DNA of 64,000 nucleotides, taken from Epilithonimonas sp. JDS. Its GTDB lineage: Bacteria; Bacteroidota; Bacteroidia; Flavobacteriales; Weeksellaceae. The notes beneath the pieces are model-generated. The model was not told the origin of the DNA. It made no database searches and worked only from the letters and a program-made list of their open reading frames with translations. Shown here piece after piece: positions 1 to 9,335 of the stretch; position 1 is the stretch's first letter, and every line of letters starts with the position of its first letter. The translations under genes and the position numbers were made by a program. The stretch spans positions 310,001-374,000 of the forward strand of contig NZ_JAJSAX010000001.1 in assembly GCF_021261315.1 (NCBI RefSeq). The letters run 5' to 3'.

Positions 1-930
1 CAATAGATTTTCCACAGGCAATTCTTTGAAAGGCTGAAGTTCCGTCCCTTCGTAAATCACCGGACTGAATGAGCCAATGGCAGAAAACAGTTCGGGATGA
101 TTCGCCCCGATGAACATTGCCTGATAACTTCCTCTGGAAAGGCCTGCGATTGCTTTCTTACCATTCGTATTATATTTTTTTTCAATGTAAGGAATCAGCT
201 CATGAGTCACCAGTTTGTCTAGATTTTTTGTAGAAAGAACTGTTCTTGGATAATCGTCGGGTAATTTTTCCTGTTCGGGAGTTAGTGCAACGCCATAATC
301 CATCACGACAATCATTTCGATTGCTTTTTTATCTGCGAAGAGATTATCCAAAATATTTTTGATGTAACCTTGTCTTTCCCAACCAGTAATATCTTCGCCG
401 GTTCCGTGATAAAGGTATAAGACCGGGAATTTCTGCGTGCCATAGTTTGGTGGCAAATAAACTTTGAAGTTTCGTTTTACTTTGGTGATCTCAGACTCAA
501 AACCGTCATCTACTATTTTGCCGTGTTTTACATTTTTCTCAAAAAAGAAATCTTCACCAGACGGAATTTCAATCCCGCTTGTTGGCTGCCCGTAGCCGAA
601 GTAAAGTTCTGTATTCGGGTCATTCGTCCTTTTGCCATCGACATTGAACCAATAGTAATGAAAGCCAATTTCCAATGGTGAGGTTGAAAAAGTCCAAAAT
701 CCATCAGTTCCTTCTGCGGCATCGTACGAGAGGTTCTGCATTCCGTCTCCACCTTCTATCGTCACAGATTTTGCTTTCGGAAAATAGACTTTGACCTCTG
801 CTTTTCGGTCAGCATCAATTTTAGGAAATTCTTTTCCGTTCTTTGCTGTGACAGACGTTTTAAAGTTTTGAGAAAACAACAGAGCCGAACTGAAAACAAG
901 AGCAGCTGTTATGATTTTGAATTTTTGCAT
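1..930 (-). CDS. secreted esterase, alpha/beta hydrolase (C-terminus cut by window edge)
   Basis: Reading leftward from an ATG at 930, the frame is open to the window edge, so the C-terminus is missing. The first ~20 residues are a signal peptide ending in LLFSQ. A beta-rich N-terminal segment (about residues 25-110; HYYWFNVDG) resembles the CBM48/E-set domain that precedes feruloyl-esterase-like hydrolases. The catalytic part follows, with LYLYHG (oxyanion region) and the nucleophile elbow GLSRGS, where Ser is the expected nucleophile. The family is usually annotated as esterase or XynZ/YieL-like; the substrate is probably an ester on plant or microbial polysaccharide, but this is inferred. 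The Asp/His of the triad lie outside the window or cannot be assigned. Confidence 0.85.
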   Translation of the reverse strand, partial: MQKFKIITAALVFSSALLFSQNFKTSVTAKNGKEFPKIDADRKAEVKVYFPKAKSVTIEGGDGMQNLSYDAAEGTDGFWTFSTSPLEIGFHYYWFNVDGKRTNDPNTELYFGYGQPTSGIEIPSGEDFFFEKNVKHGKIVDDGFESEITKVKRNFKVYLPPNYGTQKFPVLYLYHGTGEDITGWERQGYIKNILDNLFADKKAIEMIVVMDYGVALTPEQEKLPDDYPRTVLSTKNLDKLVTHELIPYIEKKYNTNGKKAIAGLSRGSYQAMFIGANHPELFSAIGSFSPVIYEGTELQPFKELPVENLL

Positions 931-994
931 TGGACTATTTGAAAACGTTAGAAAACTATGCAATTTACAAATTCTATGAAATAATAAAACCGAT

Positions 995-1723
995 TTAAAT
1001 TGTCACAATATCCAGTTCCAAATCGTGGTAGAGAAGGATCTTCCACTGTTCTTCCCTCGCCTGTTTTTCCCAAAGCATTCTTTCGTCTCTTGCCTTTTTC
1101 CCGTCAAAATCTGTTTTGAAGGCGATCTGATATTTCAGATAACCCATTTGCGGAAGATTGTCTGCGCCGTAGAAAGCGGTCTCATTATTTTCTTTGATCC
1201 AAAAAACCTGATGAAATGGCGTGTGTCCACCTGTCACTTCGTAGGAAATTTCGGGTGTGAGGTTTCCTTTGTCGAGATCCATCCAGACGATTTTGGCATT
1301 ATCAATAATAAAATTCAAAACATCTAGATCGAATGAAGGATTTCCATCTTTGGAACGGGCAAACTCCAATTCACGTTTTTGAAGATAAACTTCAGCCTCA
1401 GGGAAATTGAGCGACCAATGTTTTCCATTCTTATTCACCAATCCATCAATATGATCTTTGTGCAGATGAGAAAGCAGGATCATCTTCACATTTTCAGGTT
1501 TCAGGCGAGCTTTTTCTATATTGAGGTGAATCTTAGGAACGTCATTTTCCAGCCAGCCAAGACCAGCATCCAACAAGACCAGATCATCTTTGGTCTCGAT
1601 TAGGAAAGGTTGAATTGCTATTTTGAGGTCCTTCTCGTTTTCGGAATCTTCGAGATAGGTAAAATTTTTGTTTTTATCAACACTGAAATTCCCGTCTTTT
1701 AGCGGATGTATTTTCATCTTCAA
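995..1723 (-). CDS. MBL-fold metallo-hydrolase
   Basis: The 242-residue protein carries the metallo-beta-lactamase metal motif SHLHKDHIDG (HxHxDH) near residue 85. Later metal-ligand candidates are GGHTPFH around 165 and the C-terminal LYHD. There is no signal peptide, so it is probably cytoplasmic. Size and motif layout resemble the lactonase/glyoxalase-II-like branch of the superfamily, but the substrate cannot be told from sequence. It ends about 60 bp from the esterase start and lies just downstream of the MFS gene (10 bp gap), so it may be the last gene of the AIG2/MFS transcription unit. Confidence 0.85.
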   Translation of the reverse strand: MKMKIHPLKDGNFSVDKNKNFTYLEDSENEKDLKIAIQPFLIETKDDLVLLDAGLGWLENDVPKIHLNIEKARLKPENVKMILLSHLHKDHIDGLVNKNGKHWSLNFPEAEVYLQKRELEFARSKDGNPSFDLDVLNFIIDNAKIVWMDLDKGNLTPEISYEVTGGHTPFHQVFWIKENNETAFYGADNLPQMGYLKYQIAFKTDFDGKKARDERMLWEKQAREEQWKILLYHDLELDIVTI

Positions 1724-1732
1724 TCTTTTAAA

Positions 1733-2950
1733 TTAAATAACTTTCATTTTTCTTAATGACAAAAAATAAGAAATCAAAACCACAATTCCAAGGAGCAGAA
1801 TGAAGTAGCTCCAAGATGTGGCGTGGAGAAAGTAGCCGGAGCCACTTCCTAAAAGTGCTGACCCAAAATAATAAAACAACCAATACAAAGACGTGGCTGT
1901 ACTTTTGGCTTCCTGTGCGTGCAATGCGACCATCTTGCTCGCCATTGTATGTGCACCGAAAAAACTAAGCGTAAGAAGCGCCAGACCAATCATTACGATG
2001 AACAATCTCGGAGAAAGCAAAAGCAAGACCCCAACTAACATCAAAACAATACAGACCTGCAGAATCCTGCGTTGCTCCATCCTTTCTGAAAGTCGGCCAA
2101 CAATGGTTGTTCCCACGACACCCAAAGTGTACATCAAAAATATAAAGGCAATGAAAAGATGATTCATCGAAAATGGTGGCGACTCCAAACGGAATGTCAA
2201 GTAATTGTAAATACTCACAAACGTTCCCATAATCAGAAAAGCCACAAAATAAAGACGAAGCATGTAAGAATCAGAAGCAAAGTTTTTCATCTGTTTTACC
2301 TTCAAAGTAAAGTCAATCTTCTGTGGTTGATGAAAACGTGAATCGGGGAAATATTTCCAGAATATCAACGCCAAGATCAAGCTTCCCATTCCTATGATCA
2401 AGACTGTATTTCGCCAGCCTATTTCGCCATCCAAAACCGTCGCTATCATTCTTCCGCTCATTCCGCCGATCGTGTTTCCGTTCAGATACATACTGATCGC
2501 CAATCCAATGACAGAGGCCTGAACTTCTTCTGTAATATAAGCCAATGCAACCGCTGAAACACCCGCTATCACAAAACCTTTCACAACTCCCATTGCAATT
2601 AAAAGTGGTAAACTTTCTATCCACGCTGAGGCGATGGTGAGACAAGATGACGCCAGCAATGCAAACAACATCTGCTTTTTCCTGGAAAAACTATCCGATT
2701 TGAAAGCAAAAAAGAAAAGACCCAAAGCCATTCCCAAGGTGGAAGAAGAAACCAGCCAAGAACTGTCACCAATGGAAGTTTTAAAATCTTTTGCAACGGT
2801 CGGCAACAAAGGCTGGAACAGATAAAGCTGTGCAAAGACAGACAATCCCGAAAGAAATATCGTCAGTTGTATATTTCTGAATCTGCGACTCTTTTTGTCC
2901 GCTTTGTGATCGATGTCTAAAATGATAACTGAACTACTGATTGATCCCAT
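1733..2950 (-). CDS. MFS transporter
   Basis: About 405 residues with roughly 12 hydrophobic segments, a major facilitator superfamily exporter. The loop between the second and third segments has FAFKSDSFSRKKQM, a variant of the MFS signature between helices 2 and 3. A longer frame opens at 3034, but that would overlap the upstream gene by about 100 bp; the ATG at 2950 leaves a 17-bp overlap and puts the first helix about 40 residues in. It follows the AIG2-like gene and is divergent from a LysR regulator, a common layout for a regulator and its export target. The substrate is unknown. Confidence 0.85.
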   Translation of the reverse strand: MGSISSSVIILDIDHKADKKSRRFRNIQLTIFLSGLSVFAQLYLFQPLLPTVAKDFKTSIGDSSWLVSSSTLGMALGLFFFAFKSDSFSRKKQMLFALLASSCLTIASAWIESLPLLIAMGVVKGFVIAGVSAVALAYITEEVQASVIGLAISMYLNGNTIGGMSGRMIATVLDGEIGWRNTVLIIGMGSLILALIFWKYFPDSRFHQPQKIDFTLKVKQMKNFASDSYMLRLYFVAFLIMGTFVSIYNYLTFRLESPPFSMNHLFIAFIFLMYTLGVVGTTIVGRLSERMEQRRILQVCIVLMLVGVLLLLSPRLFIVMIGLALLTLSFFGAHTMASKMVALHAQEAKSTATSLYWLFYYFGSALLGSGSGYFLHATSWSYFILLLGIVVLISYFLSLRKMKVI

Positions 2951-3395
2951 AGATATAGCCGAAGCCTTTTTGTCCGTCTTCCAGTTCATATTCAGCGAGA
3001 ATTCGGCGGTAGCCATCGCCTTCAAATTCGTCAAGAGAATGCCAGTGGTAGCTCAAGTCATCAGAAAATAAAACATAGCAAGAAATATCTATCTGTTCAT
3101 TTTCCGGCGCTGAGACAAATCCATTAGAACCAAGGTCGGCACCCAAACCTTTGCATTCTAATTTTCCGCCTTTCAGTATTGCGGATTTCCATTCACCTTG
3201 GATATGACTTATTTTGTGATGATTGGGTTTTCCTGGAGCAAGTGTTCCGTAGATTATAAGTTTGTTCTCTGGTCGGTACTCTTCAAAAAAAACTCTTTGG
3301 TCGGCCGTAAGCTCATATTGGTCCAATGTTTCAACTTTAATATCTGCAATTGTATGTTTTTGGTTCAAAGCTGAAAGGTCTGTTAATAAACTCAT
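2934..3395 (-). CDS. gamma-glutamylcyclotransferase (AIG2-like) family protein
   Basis: From the ATG at 3395 the protein has about 153 residues. An alternative ATG lies at 3425, ten codons upstream. The segment IIYGTLAPGKPNH matches the YGTLxxG substrate-binding loop of the GGCT/AIG2 fold, and the downstream SLDEFEGDGYRR matches the conserved acidic EF/Y region that supplies the catalytic Glu. Such enzymes cyclise gamma-glutamyl amines or dipeptides, but many members have no known substrate. It overlaps the start of the MFS gene and is probably co-transcribed with it. The divergent LysR gene starts about 100 bp away. Confidence 0.75.
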   Translation of the reverse strand: MSLLTDLSALNQKHTIADIKVETLDQYELTADQRVFFEEYRPENKLIIYGTLAPGKPNHHKISHIQGEWKSAILKGGKLECKGLGADLGSNGFVSAPENEQIDISCYVLFSDDLSYHWHSLDEFEGDGYRRILAEYELEDGQKGFGYIYGINQ

Positions 3396-3441
3396 TCTTA
3401 AATCATTTTTCAATTGATGATACAAATTTCGGAATATATTC

Positions 3442-3449
3442 TAAATTTG
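3442..3449 (+). promoter_or_regulatory. candidate -7 box (TAnnTTTG) for the LysR gene
   Basis: TAAATTTG is an exact match to the Bacteroidetes -7 consensus, 48 bp before the LysR ATG in the 72-100 bp divergent intergenic region. No TTG sits at the usual 19-21 bp upstream, so the call rests on the -7 element and position only. Confidence 0.4.
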
Positions 3450-3497
3450 TAAAACGCTTTATTTCGATAAAATCCATCGATAAAACCGATTTAGAAT

Positions 3498-4352
3498 ATG
3501 GAATTACGACAGCTCAAATACTTTCTCAAAGCAAAGGAACTTCTAAACTTCACTGAAGCTTCCAACCATCTAAATATCAGCCAAAGCACACTCTCCCAAC
3601 AGATCAAACAGTTGGAAGAGGAAATTGGAATTCCGCTTTTCAACCGCATTGGAAAACGAATTACCTTGACGGAAGCTGGTCTGTTATTTTCTGAGTTTGC
3701 CTTTCAAAGTGTTCAAAAATCCAATGAAGGTCTTATGATGATGAAGGATCTGAACAAGCTCAATTCCGGAAGTCTTTCCATCGGGATCACCTACGCATTG
3801 CGCCATCTTCTTACCAAAGCATTGATCGCCTTTTCCCGACAATACCCAAAGATCAAAATCAATATTGTTTTCGGAACGACCTCTGAACTGATAGAAAAGT
3901 TAAATACGACCGAACTGGATTTCATTCTCACCTTCAAAGAAAGCTATGAGTCCGACTATGACTACCATTCTCTATTTTTCTCGCCAATGACATTGGTCGT
4001 GGCCAAAGATTCTGAGTTTTCAAAACTTTCGTCCATCGCTTTAAAAGATATTATGAAATTACCACTAGCCTTGCCAGCAAAGGGATACAGCACGATTCAA
4101 TTTATCAAAGGCATTCTGAAGAAGGAAAAATTAGAACCGAATGTTTTGATCGAGATCAATGACATCCCAACTCTACTAGAACTCGTAAAAACCGGTAATT
4201 GGAATACGATACTGACGCAAGTCAGCGTGGACGATCCAGACTTGGCAACTATTAAGATCAAAGGTAAAAATATGTTGCGTGAAGCGACCATCATATCGCT
4301 AAAAAATATGTATCAAAAAAAATCGGTCAAGATCTTTCAGGAATTTCTTTAA
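3498..4352 (+). CDS. LysR-family transcriptional regulator
   Basis: 284 residues. The N-terminal helix-turn-helix is typical: MELRQLKYFLKAKELLNFT, then the recognition region SQSTLSQQIKQLEEEIG and LFNRIGKRITLTEAG. The rest (about residues 90-280) is the substrate-binding-like effector domain. It is divergent from the AIG2-like/MFS genes, the classic arrangement in which a LysR protein controls its neighbour through the shared upstream region. The effector is unknown. A strong hairpin follows the stop codon. Confidence 0.92.
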   Translation: MELRQLKYFLKAKELLNFTEASNHLNISQSTLSQQIKQLEEEIGIPLFNRIGKRITLTEAGLLFSEFAFQSVQKSNEGLMMMKDLNKLNSGSLSIGITYALRHLLTKALIAFSRQYPKIKINIVFGTTSELIEKLNTTELDFILTFKESYESDYDYHSLFFSPMTLVVAKDSEFSKLSSIALKDIMKLPLALPAKGYSTIQFIKGILKKEKLEPNVLIEINDIPTLLELVKTGNWNTILTQVSVDDPDLATIKIKGKNMLREATIISLKNMYQKKSVKIFQEFL

Positions 4353-4376
4353 AAATTTATTGTCCTTTAATAACAA

Positions 4377-4403
4377 AAAACCGCCCTTTGCTAGAGCGGT
4401 TTT
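4377..4403. terminator. bidirectional Rho-independent terminator
   Basis: AAAACCGC pairs with GCGGTTTT around an 11-nt loop, flanked by A- and T-runs. It lies between the convergent ends of the LysR gene and cphA and can serve both. Confidence 0.8.
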
Positions 4404-4423
4404 ATTAATTAAAAAAAGTTTGT

Positions 4424-7051
4424 CTAATATTTTCCTTCATCCTGAACTTCCTTAGCCTGGTATTCCTGAACCAATTCTATGGCATTCGTGATCACGTCGC
4501 TGAGCGCTGTGATGAATGTTCCTTCTTCGGCCAGACTCATTGCGTGTTTTAAAGCATCGATCTCTTTTGGGATGCATTCGTAGCTGATGTCTCGATTGGC
4601 TTCCTGGATTCCTTCGATGATGAGTCCATTGATTTCCTCTTCTGGTCTTCCTCGAAGATGTTTTTCGTTTCTGATGATGATGTGATCGAACATTCTTCCC
4701 GCAATTTTCCCAATCTCGCGGATGTCGCCATCTCTTCTGTCGCCAACACCTGAGATGATTCCGATCTTCTTATTGGCCTCCACGCTTTTCAAGAAATCCT
4801 CAATTGCTTCATAACCAGCAGGATTATGTGCAAAATCGATCATTACTTTGAAGTTTTTGAAATTGAAGATATTCAGTCGTCCTGGTGTCAATTGTGCACT
4901 TGGGATAAATGTCGTCAAAGCCAAAGCAATGTTTGGAATTTCGAAACCATAAACGTAAGCGGCCAATGATGCTGCCAAAACGTTTGCGATCATAAACTTG
5001 GCTTTGCCTTCCATCGTGATCGGGATATTTTTCACCCTTTCGATTCGGATTTTCCACTCGCCTTTTTTGATGGTCACAAATCCTTCCTCATAAACGCAGG
5101 TAATTCTACCTTCCTTTGCAAAACGTTTGATGTGCGGATTGTTTTCGTCCAGACTGAACAAAGCCACTTTTGACTTCAAATCGTCCACGAGTCTCATAGA
5201 ATATTCATCATCAGCATTCAGCACGCACCAGCCGTCTTTTTTGACACTGTCTAAAACAACACGTTTTACCCGCGTCAGATCCTTCAAATTATGAATATCG
5301 CTGATACCCAAATGGTCTTCTTTGATATTAGTCAAAACACCGATATCACAAGTTCCGAAACCAAGTCCGGATCTCAGGATTCCGCCTCTTGCCGTTTCCA
5401 AAACAGCAAATTCCACGGTTGGATCTTTCAAGATAAATTCGGCAGATTGTGGTCCGGTCGTATCGCCTTTTTGAAGCAATGTATTTTGGATGTAGATGCC
5501 GTCAGATGTTGTGAAACCTACTCTTTTTCCATTGTTTTTTACGATGTGTGCAAGAATTCGCGTGGTCGTCGTTTTTCCATTCGTTCCCGTCAAAGCAATG
5601 ATTGGAATTCTGAATTCTTTTCCAGGTGGATAAAGCATATCTACAACTGGCGCTGCAACATTTCTCGGCAAACCTTCGCTTGGTGCAAGGTGCATTCTGA
5701 ATCCTGGTGCCGCGTTGACCTCCAAGATTGCGCCGCCGCTTTCCTTCAAGGGTTGCGTCAGGTTTTCTGCCATAATATCGATCCCGCAAACATCCAGTCC
5801 GATGATTCTGGAAACACGTTCCGCCATCTGAACATTCTCTGGATGGATCATATCGGTCACATCGATGGATGTTCCGCCAGTTGATAAATTTGCAGTTGAT
5901 TTTAAGTAAACGATTTCTCCTTTTTGAGGAATCGTTTCTAAAGTATAATTTAATTTTTCAAGAAGTTCATTGGTGTCTTTATCCACATCAATTTCGGTCA
6001 AGACATTTTCGTGTCCGTAACCTCTTCTTGGATCTGTATTTTCTTTATCGATGAGTTCCTGGATGTTCAAGTCGCCATCGCCAACCACGTGAGCCGGAAC
6101 TCTTCTTGCTGCTGCCACCATTTTATGATTGATGACCAAAACCCTGAAATCGAAACCGGTAATGTATTTTTCGACAATGACTTTTCTTGAATATTGTTGC
6201 GCGTGCGTTAAGCCAACAACTGCTGTCTCAAAATCATTAACGTTAATGGAAGCACCTTTTCCGTGATTCCCGTCTAATGGCTTGATGACGATTGGATAAC
6301 CAATTTTTCTGATCGCAAGATCCAAACCTTCCTCGTCCACCACCAAACTTCCGGAAGGAACAGGAATCGCTGCATCTTCCAGCATTTTTTTAGTAAGCTC
6401 CTTGTTGCAGGCAATATCCACCGCAATGCTGCTTGTATTTCCTGTAATGGTAGCCTGGAATCTCTGTTGATTGATTCCATAACCCAATTGAACCAAAGAG
6501 TTTTTCCCCAATCTGATCCAAGGAATTCTTCTGGAAACCGCTTCTTCCACAATACTACCTGTAGACGGCCCAAGTCTTTCGCTTTCACGCAGTTCTTTGA
6601 GGTGGTGGATGCAGACATCAATATCGTAATCTGTTCCTGCCATCAAAGCTTCGGCAATTCTCACGGATTCTTCTGCCGCAAAAATCCCGGCCTGCTCTTC
6701 TCTGTAATTGAAAACCACGTTGTAAACACCTGGCGTTTTTGTTTCACGTGTTCTTCCAAATCCGACATCCATTCCGGCAAGCGTCTGAATCTCAAGCGCA
6801 ATATGTTCGATAACGTGCCCCATCCAGGTTCCCATTTCCACACGTTTGAAAAAGCCACCTTCGCAGCCTTCGGAGCATCTGTGGGAAATTAATGAAGGAA
6901 GCAACTGCTCGATTCTTTCCCTGAAACCGTCTATTTTATTGGTCGGTTGATGTTCTGTTTCTTCCAGATCCAGACGCATCTGTATTAATTTTTTTCTGGT
7001 AATGCTCCAGATATTCGGACCTCTCAGAACCTGTATTTTTTCTATTTTCAT
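4424..7051 (-). CDS. cphA: cyanophycin synthetase
   Basis: 875 residues, the usual length. CphA polymerises aspartate and arginine into multi-L-arginyl-poly-L-aspartate using ATP. Visible parts: an N-terminal domain (1-160), an ATP-grasp domain (about 200-480; PIVIKPLDGNHGKGAS and EVNAAPGFR are the nucleotide and metal segments) that adds Asp, and a Mur-ligase-like domain starting with GTNGKTTTT near residue 488 that adds Arg. DFAHNPAGYEA and GVGDRRD are late Mur-ligase motifs. It is divergent from cyanophycinase and an isoaspartyl peptidase, giving a full make-and-break set. I see no interruption. Confidence 0.95.
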   Translation of the reverse strand: MKIEKIQVLRGPNIWSITRKKLIQMRLDLEETEHQPTNKIDGFRERIEQLLPSLISHRCSEGCEGGFFKRVEMGTWMGHVIEHIALEIQTLAGMDVGFGRTRETKTPGVYNVVFNYREEQAGIFAAEESVRIAEALMAGTDYDIDVCIHHLKELRESERLGPSTGSIVEEAVSRRIPWIRLGKNSLVQLGYGINQQRFQATITGNTSSIAVDIACNKELTKKMLEDAAIPVPSGSLVVDEEGLDLAIRKIGYPIVIKPLDGNHGKGASINVNDFETAVVGLTHAQQYSRKVIVEKYITGFDFRVLVINHKMVAAARRVPAHVVGDGDLNIQELIDKENTDPRRGYGHENVLTEIDVDKDTNELLEKLNYTLETIPQKGEIVYLKSTANLSTGGTSIDVTDMIHPENVQMAERVSRIIGLDVCGIDIMAENLTQPLKESGGAILEVNAAPGFRMHLAPSEGLPRNVAAPVVDMLYPPGKEFRIPIIALTGTNGKTTTTRILAHIVKNNGKRVGFTTSDGIYIQNTLLQKGDTTGPQSAEFILKDPTVEFAVLETARGGILRSGLGFGTCDIGVLTNIKEDHLGISDIHNLKDLTRVKRVVLDSVKKDGWCVLNADDEYSMRLVDDLKSKVALFSLDENNPHIKRFAKEGRITCVYEEGFVTIKKGEWKIRIERVKNIPITMEGKAKFMIANVLAASLAAYVYGFEIPNIALALTTFIPSAQLTPGRLNIFNFKNFKVMIDFAHNPAGYEAIEDFLKSVEANKKIGIISGVGDRRDGDIREIGKIAGRMFDHIIIRNEKHLRGRPEEEINGLIIEGIQEANRDISYECIPKEIDALKHAMSLAEEGTFITALSDVITNAIELVQEYQAKEVQDEGKY

Positions 7052-7406
7052 ATTTAAAGTAGTTGTTAGATCGTTAGATTTCAGATATTGGACTTAAAAT
7101 CAATGGTTTAAAATTTTATGTCCGAGAATTCTCAAACAATCAAAAAATACTTACCAAAGCCGTTCCTAAATTCTAGTTTTATCAAAGATAATAGAAAAGC
7201 TTTTAAATAAAGAAAAATCAGAAATAAATATTTTGTTATAAAATAAAATCGTTATCAATTTTATAAAACAATTAACGATTTGTTAATTTAAACCTACGTT
7301 TTACTGTAAATAAGTATTTAATAATTAAAACTTTAAATAAAACAGACGAATTTTTACCAGTAAAATATGAGGTATATTCTATTATGATTTATTATTTTTG
7401 TTAACT
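7052..7406. promoter_or_regulatory. divergent intergenic region between cphA and cphB
   Basis: 355 bp, very AT-rich, no gene seen. On the minus strand TATCTTTG (7190-7183) fits the -7 box TAnnTTTG and would leave a ~125-nt leader before cphA. On the plus strand TATTTTTG (7393-7400) is another match but only 6 nt before the cphB ATG, so it would give an almost leaderless mRNA. Neither has a well-spaced TTG. Shared control of synthesis and breakdown from this region is plausible but not shown. Confidence 0.4.
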
Positions 7407-8315
7407 ATGAAATCAAAAGGAAAACTTGTCATCATTGGAGGTGCTGTAAATAAAGGTAGTTTTACAGAAACCCACTTTGATCAAAACGTCGAAAAAAACC
7501 TCAACTTTTTTGAACGAGGTATCCTCAGAAAGATCATCAACGAATCCAAACTTAAAGAAGACTCGGTCATCGAAGTTATTACGACAGCTTCTCAGATTCC
7601 CGATATCGTAGGTCCCGAATATAAAAAAGCCTTCGAATTTTTAGGCACTAAAACCTGTAATATTCTGGATATCCAAAATCGTGAGCAGGCCAATAGTGAT
7701 GCAATAGTTGCCAGAGCAAACGCAGCTGATGTTGTAATGTTCACAGGTGGCGATCAGCTGAGACTGACATCAATTCTTGGCGGTACGAGATTTCACGATG
7801 CGATTCTTACGAAATATCAGACCGAAGATTTTATCTACGCAGGAACCTCTGCCGGCGCTGCTGCTGCTTCCGAAAATATGATCTATCAAGGTTCAAGCTC
7901 CGAAGCTTTGCTGAAAGGCGAGATTAAGACCACGCAAGGTTTAGGCTTTATAGAAAATGTAATTATTGACACACATTTCGTTCAGCGAGGTAGAATCGGA
8001 AGGCTTTTTCAGGCGGTTGTCAACAATCCAAGGACTTTAGGAATTGGTCTTGGAGAAGATACAGGTTTATTTATTCAGGATGATGAAATGACTGCGATTG
8101 GTTCAGGACTTGTCATTATCGTTGACGGACTCCAAATCAAAGATACTAATTTGACAAACGTAGATCTCGGACAACCGATTTCTATTAAAAACCTGATCGT
8201 AGATGTCCTTTCTATGAATGATACTTTTGATATGAAATCCAGAGAAATGACGATTGTAAATTCACAGTACAACCCTATTCCGCAGGTGATTCCTAGTAAT
8301 TACACAAGCGATTAA
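7407..8315 (+). CDS. cphB: cyanophycinase
   Basis: About 302 residues from the ATG at 7407 (a TTG three codons earlier is less likely). Cyanophycinase is a serine exopeptidase of the S51 family that cuts cyanophycin into beta-Asp-Arg dipeptides. The nucleophile motif AGTSAGAAAASE is present, with the Ser of GTSAG as catalytic residue; VVMFTGGDQLRL and DTHFVQRGRIGRL are family blocks. There is no signal peptide, so it is intracellular and matches CphA in the same cell rather than scavenging of external polymer. It is followed by the isoaspartyl peptidase that should finish the job. Confidence 0.95.
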   Translation: MKSKGKLVIIGGAVNKGSFTETHFDQNVEKNLNFFERGILRKIINESKLKEDSVIEVITTASQIPDIVGPEYKKAFEFLGTKTCNILDIQNREQANSDAIVARANAADVVMFTGGDQLRLTSILGGTRFHDAILTKYQTEDFIYAGTSAGAAAASENMIYQGSSSEALLKGEIKTTQGLGFIENVIIDTHFVQRGRIGRLFQAVVNNPRTLGIGLGEDTGLFIQDDEMTAIGSGLVIIVDGLQIKDTNLTNVDLGQPISIKNLIVDVLSMNDTFDMKSREMTIVNSQYNPIPQVIPSNYTSD

Positions 8316-8328
8316 AACACTTCGACTC

Positions 8329-8442
8329 CGCTCAGTGTGACAAATTTTTAGAATTTAAGATATCAGTCTGAGGCGAAGTTTATCCTGAGCCTGATGAAGA
8401 GAAAACATATAAAAAATTCTTTTGTCAGTCTGAGGTTCTCGG
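8329..8442. repeat. intergenic inverted repeat cluster (TTCGACTCCGCTCAGTGTGACA type)
   Basis: Between cphB and the peptidase gene a copy of TTCGACTCCGCTCAGTGTGA (from 8331) is followed by two shorter inverted copies beginning TCAGTCTGAG (8364 and 8426), partly degenerate. Palindromic units of this kind are scattered between genes in flavobacteria (from memory). No coding potential is seen in the 150-bp gap. Confidence 0.5.
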
Positions 8443-8468
8443 AAACATAAAAAACTAAAATTCCATTT

Positions 8469-9311
8469 ATGAAAATAATCATCCACGGCGGATTCTTCTC
8501 CGAAAGCAATCAAAGCAACGAAGTGAAATTGGCAAAACAGAATTCATTGAAAGCCATTGCGAAAAAATCCTATGAATTTCTTCAAGACAATTCAGCTTTT
8601 GATACGGTTGCGTATGCAGTTTCGCTTTTGGAAGACGATGATTTGTACAATGCAGGAATCGGTTCTCAAATTCAAAGTGATGGCGTAATCCGTATGAGTG
8701 CAGCGATAATGAATGGTGAAACCCAGAAAATGAGTGGTGTCATCAATATTCAGGATGTGAAAAATCCGATTTTAGTAGCGAAGGAATTAATGAAAGAAGA
8801 CGACCGCGTTCTTGGCGGAAACGGTGCAAAACAATATGCCACACAAAATGGCTTCGGCAATTTCTCCACCGAAATCCCGCAAAGAAGAAAAGAATACGAG
8901 GAAAAACTGAAAACCGGCGGCAAAGGAACGGTTGGCGCAGTTGCTCTGGATAAAAACGGAAAACTGGCAGTTGCGACTTCCACCGGCGGAAAGGGTTTTG
9001 AAATCCCAGGAAGAATCTCAGATTCTGCGACGGTTGCCGGGAATTACGCCAATCAATTTTGTGCAGTGAGTTGTACAGGCGTTGGAGAAGATATTGTAAG
9101 CAATGCAACCTCAGCAAAAATTGTAACGAGAGTTACAGACGGATTAACCATTGAAAATGCCTTCGACAGAACCTTTGAAGAACTGAAAGACATTGACGGT
9201 TTTGCAGGCGCTATCGGAATTGACTGTGAAGGGAATGTCTTCCATCAGGATTCTTATCCTACTATGGTTTTTGCGAGTTTTGATGGGGTTGATTTTGAGG
9301 TTTTTGGATAA
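8469..9311 (+). CDS. iaaA: isoaspartyl peptidase / plant-type L-asparaginase
   Basis: 280 residues of the Ntn-hydrolase asparaginase-2 family. These enzymes self-cleave before a Thr that becomes the N-terminal nucleophile; here it is Thr154 in GGKGTVGAVALD, and ATSTGGKGFEIPGRISDSA follows as expected. The protein begins directly with IIHGGF and has no signal peptide. Placed after cphB, its likely job is to split the beta-Asp-Arg dipeptide released by cyanophycinase into Asp and Arg. General isoaspartyl repair or asparaginase activity is possible too. The gap to cphB holds repeats rather than a terminator. Confidence 0.92.
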   Translation: MKIIIHGGFFSESNQSNEVKLAKQNSLKAIAKKSYEFLQDNSAFDTVAYAVSLLEDDDLYNAGIGSQIQSDGVIRMSAAIMNGETQKMSGVINIQDVKNPILVAKELMKEDDRVLGGNGAKQYATQNGFGNFSTEIPQRRKEYEEKLKTGGKGTVGAVALDKNGKLAVATSTGGKGFEIPGRISDSATVAGNYANQFCAVSCTGVGEDIVSNATSAKIVTRVTDGLTIENAFDRTFEELKDIDGFAGAIGIDCEGNVFHQDSYPTMVFASFDGVDFEVFG

Positions 9312-9335
9312 TTAAAATAGTAAATTTAAAATTTT

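Noticed and set aside
5291-5884. Long open frame opposite cphA
   Set aside because: It overlaps the conserved ATP-grasp/Mur-ligase coding sequence on the other strand and has no protein-like family signature.
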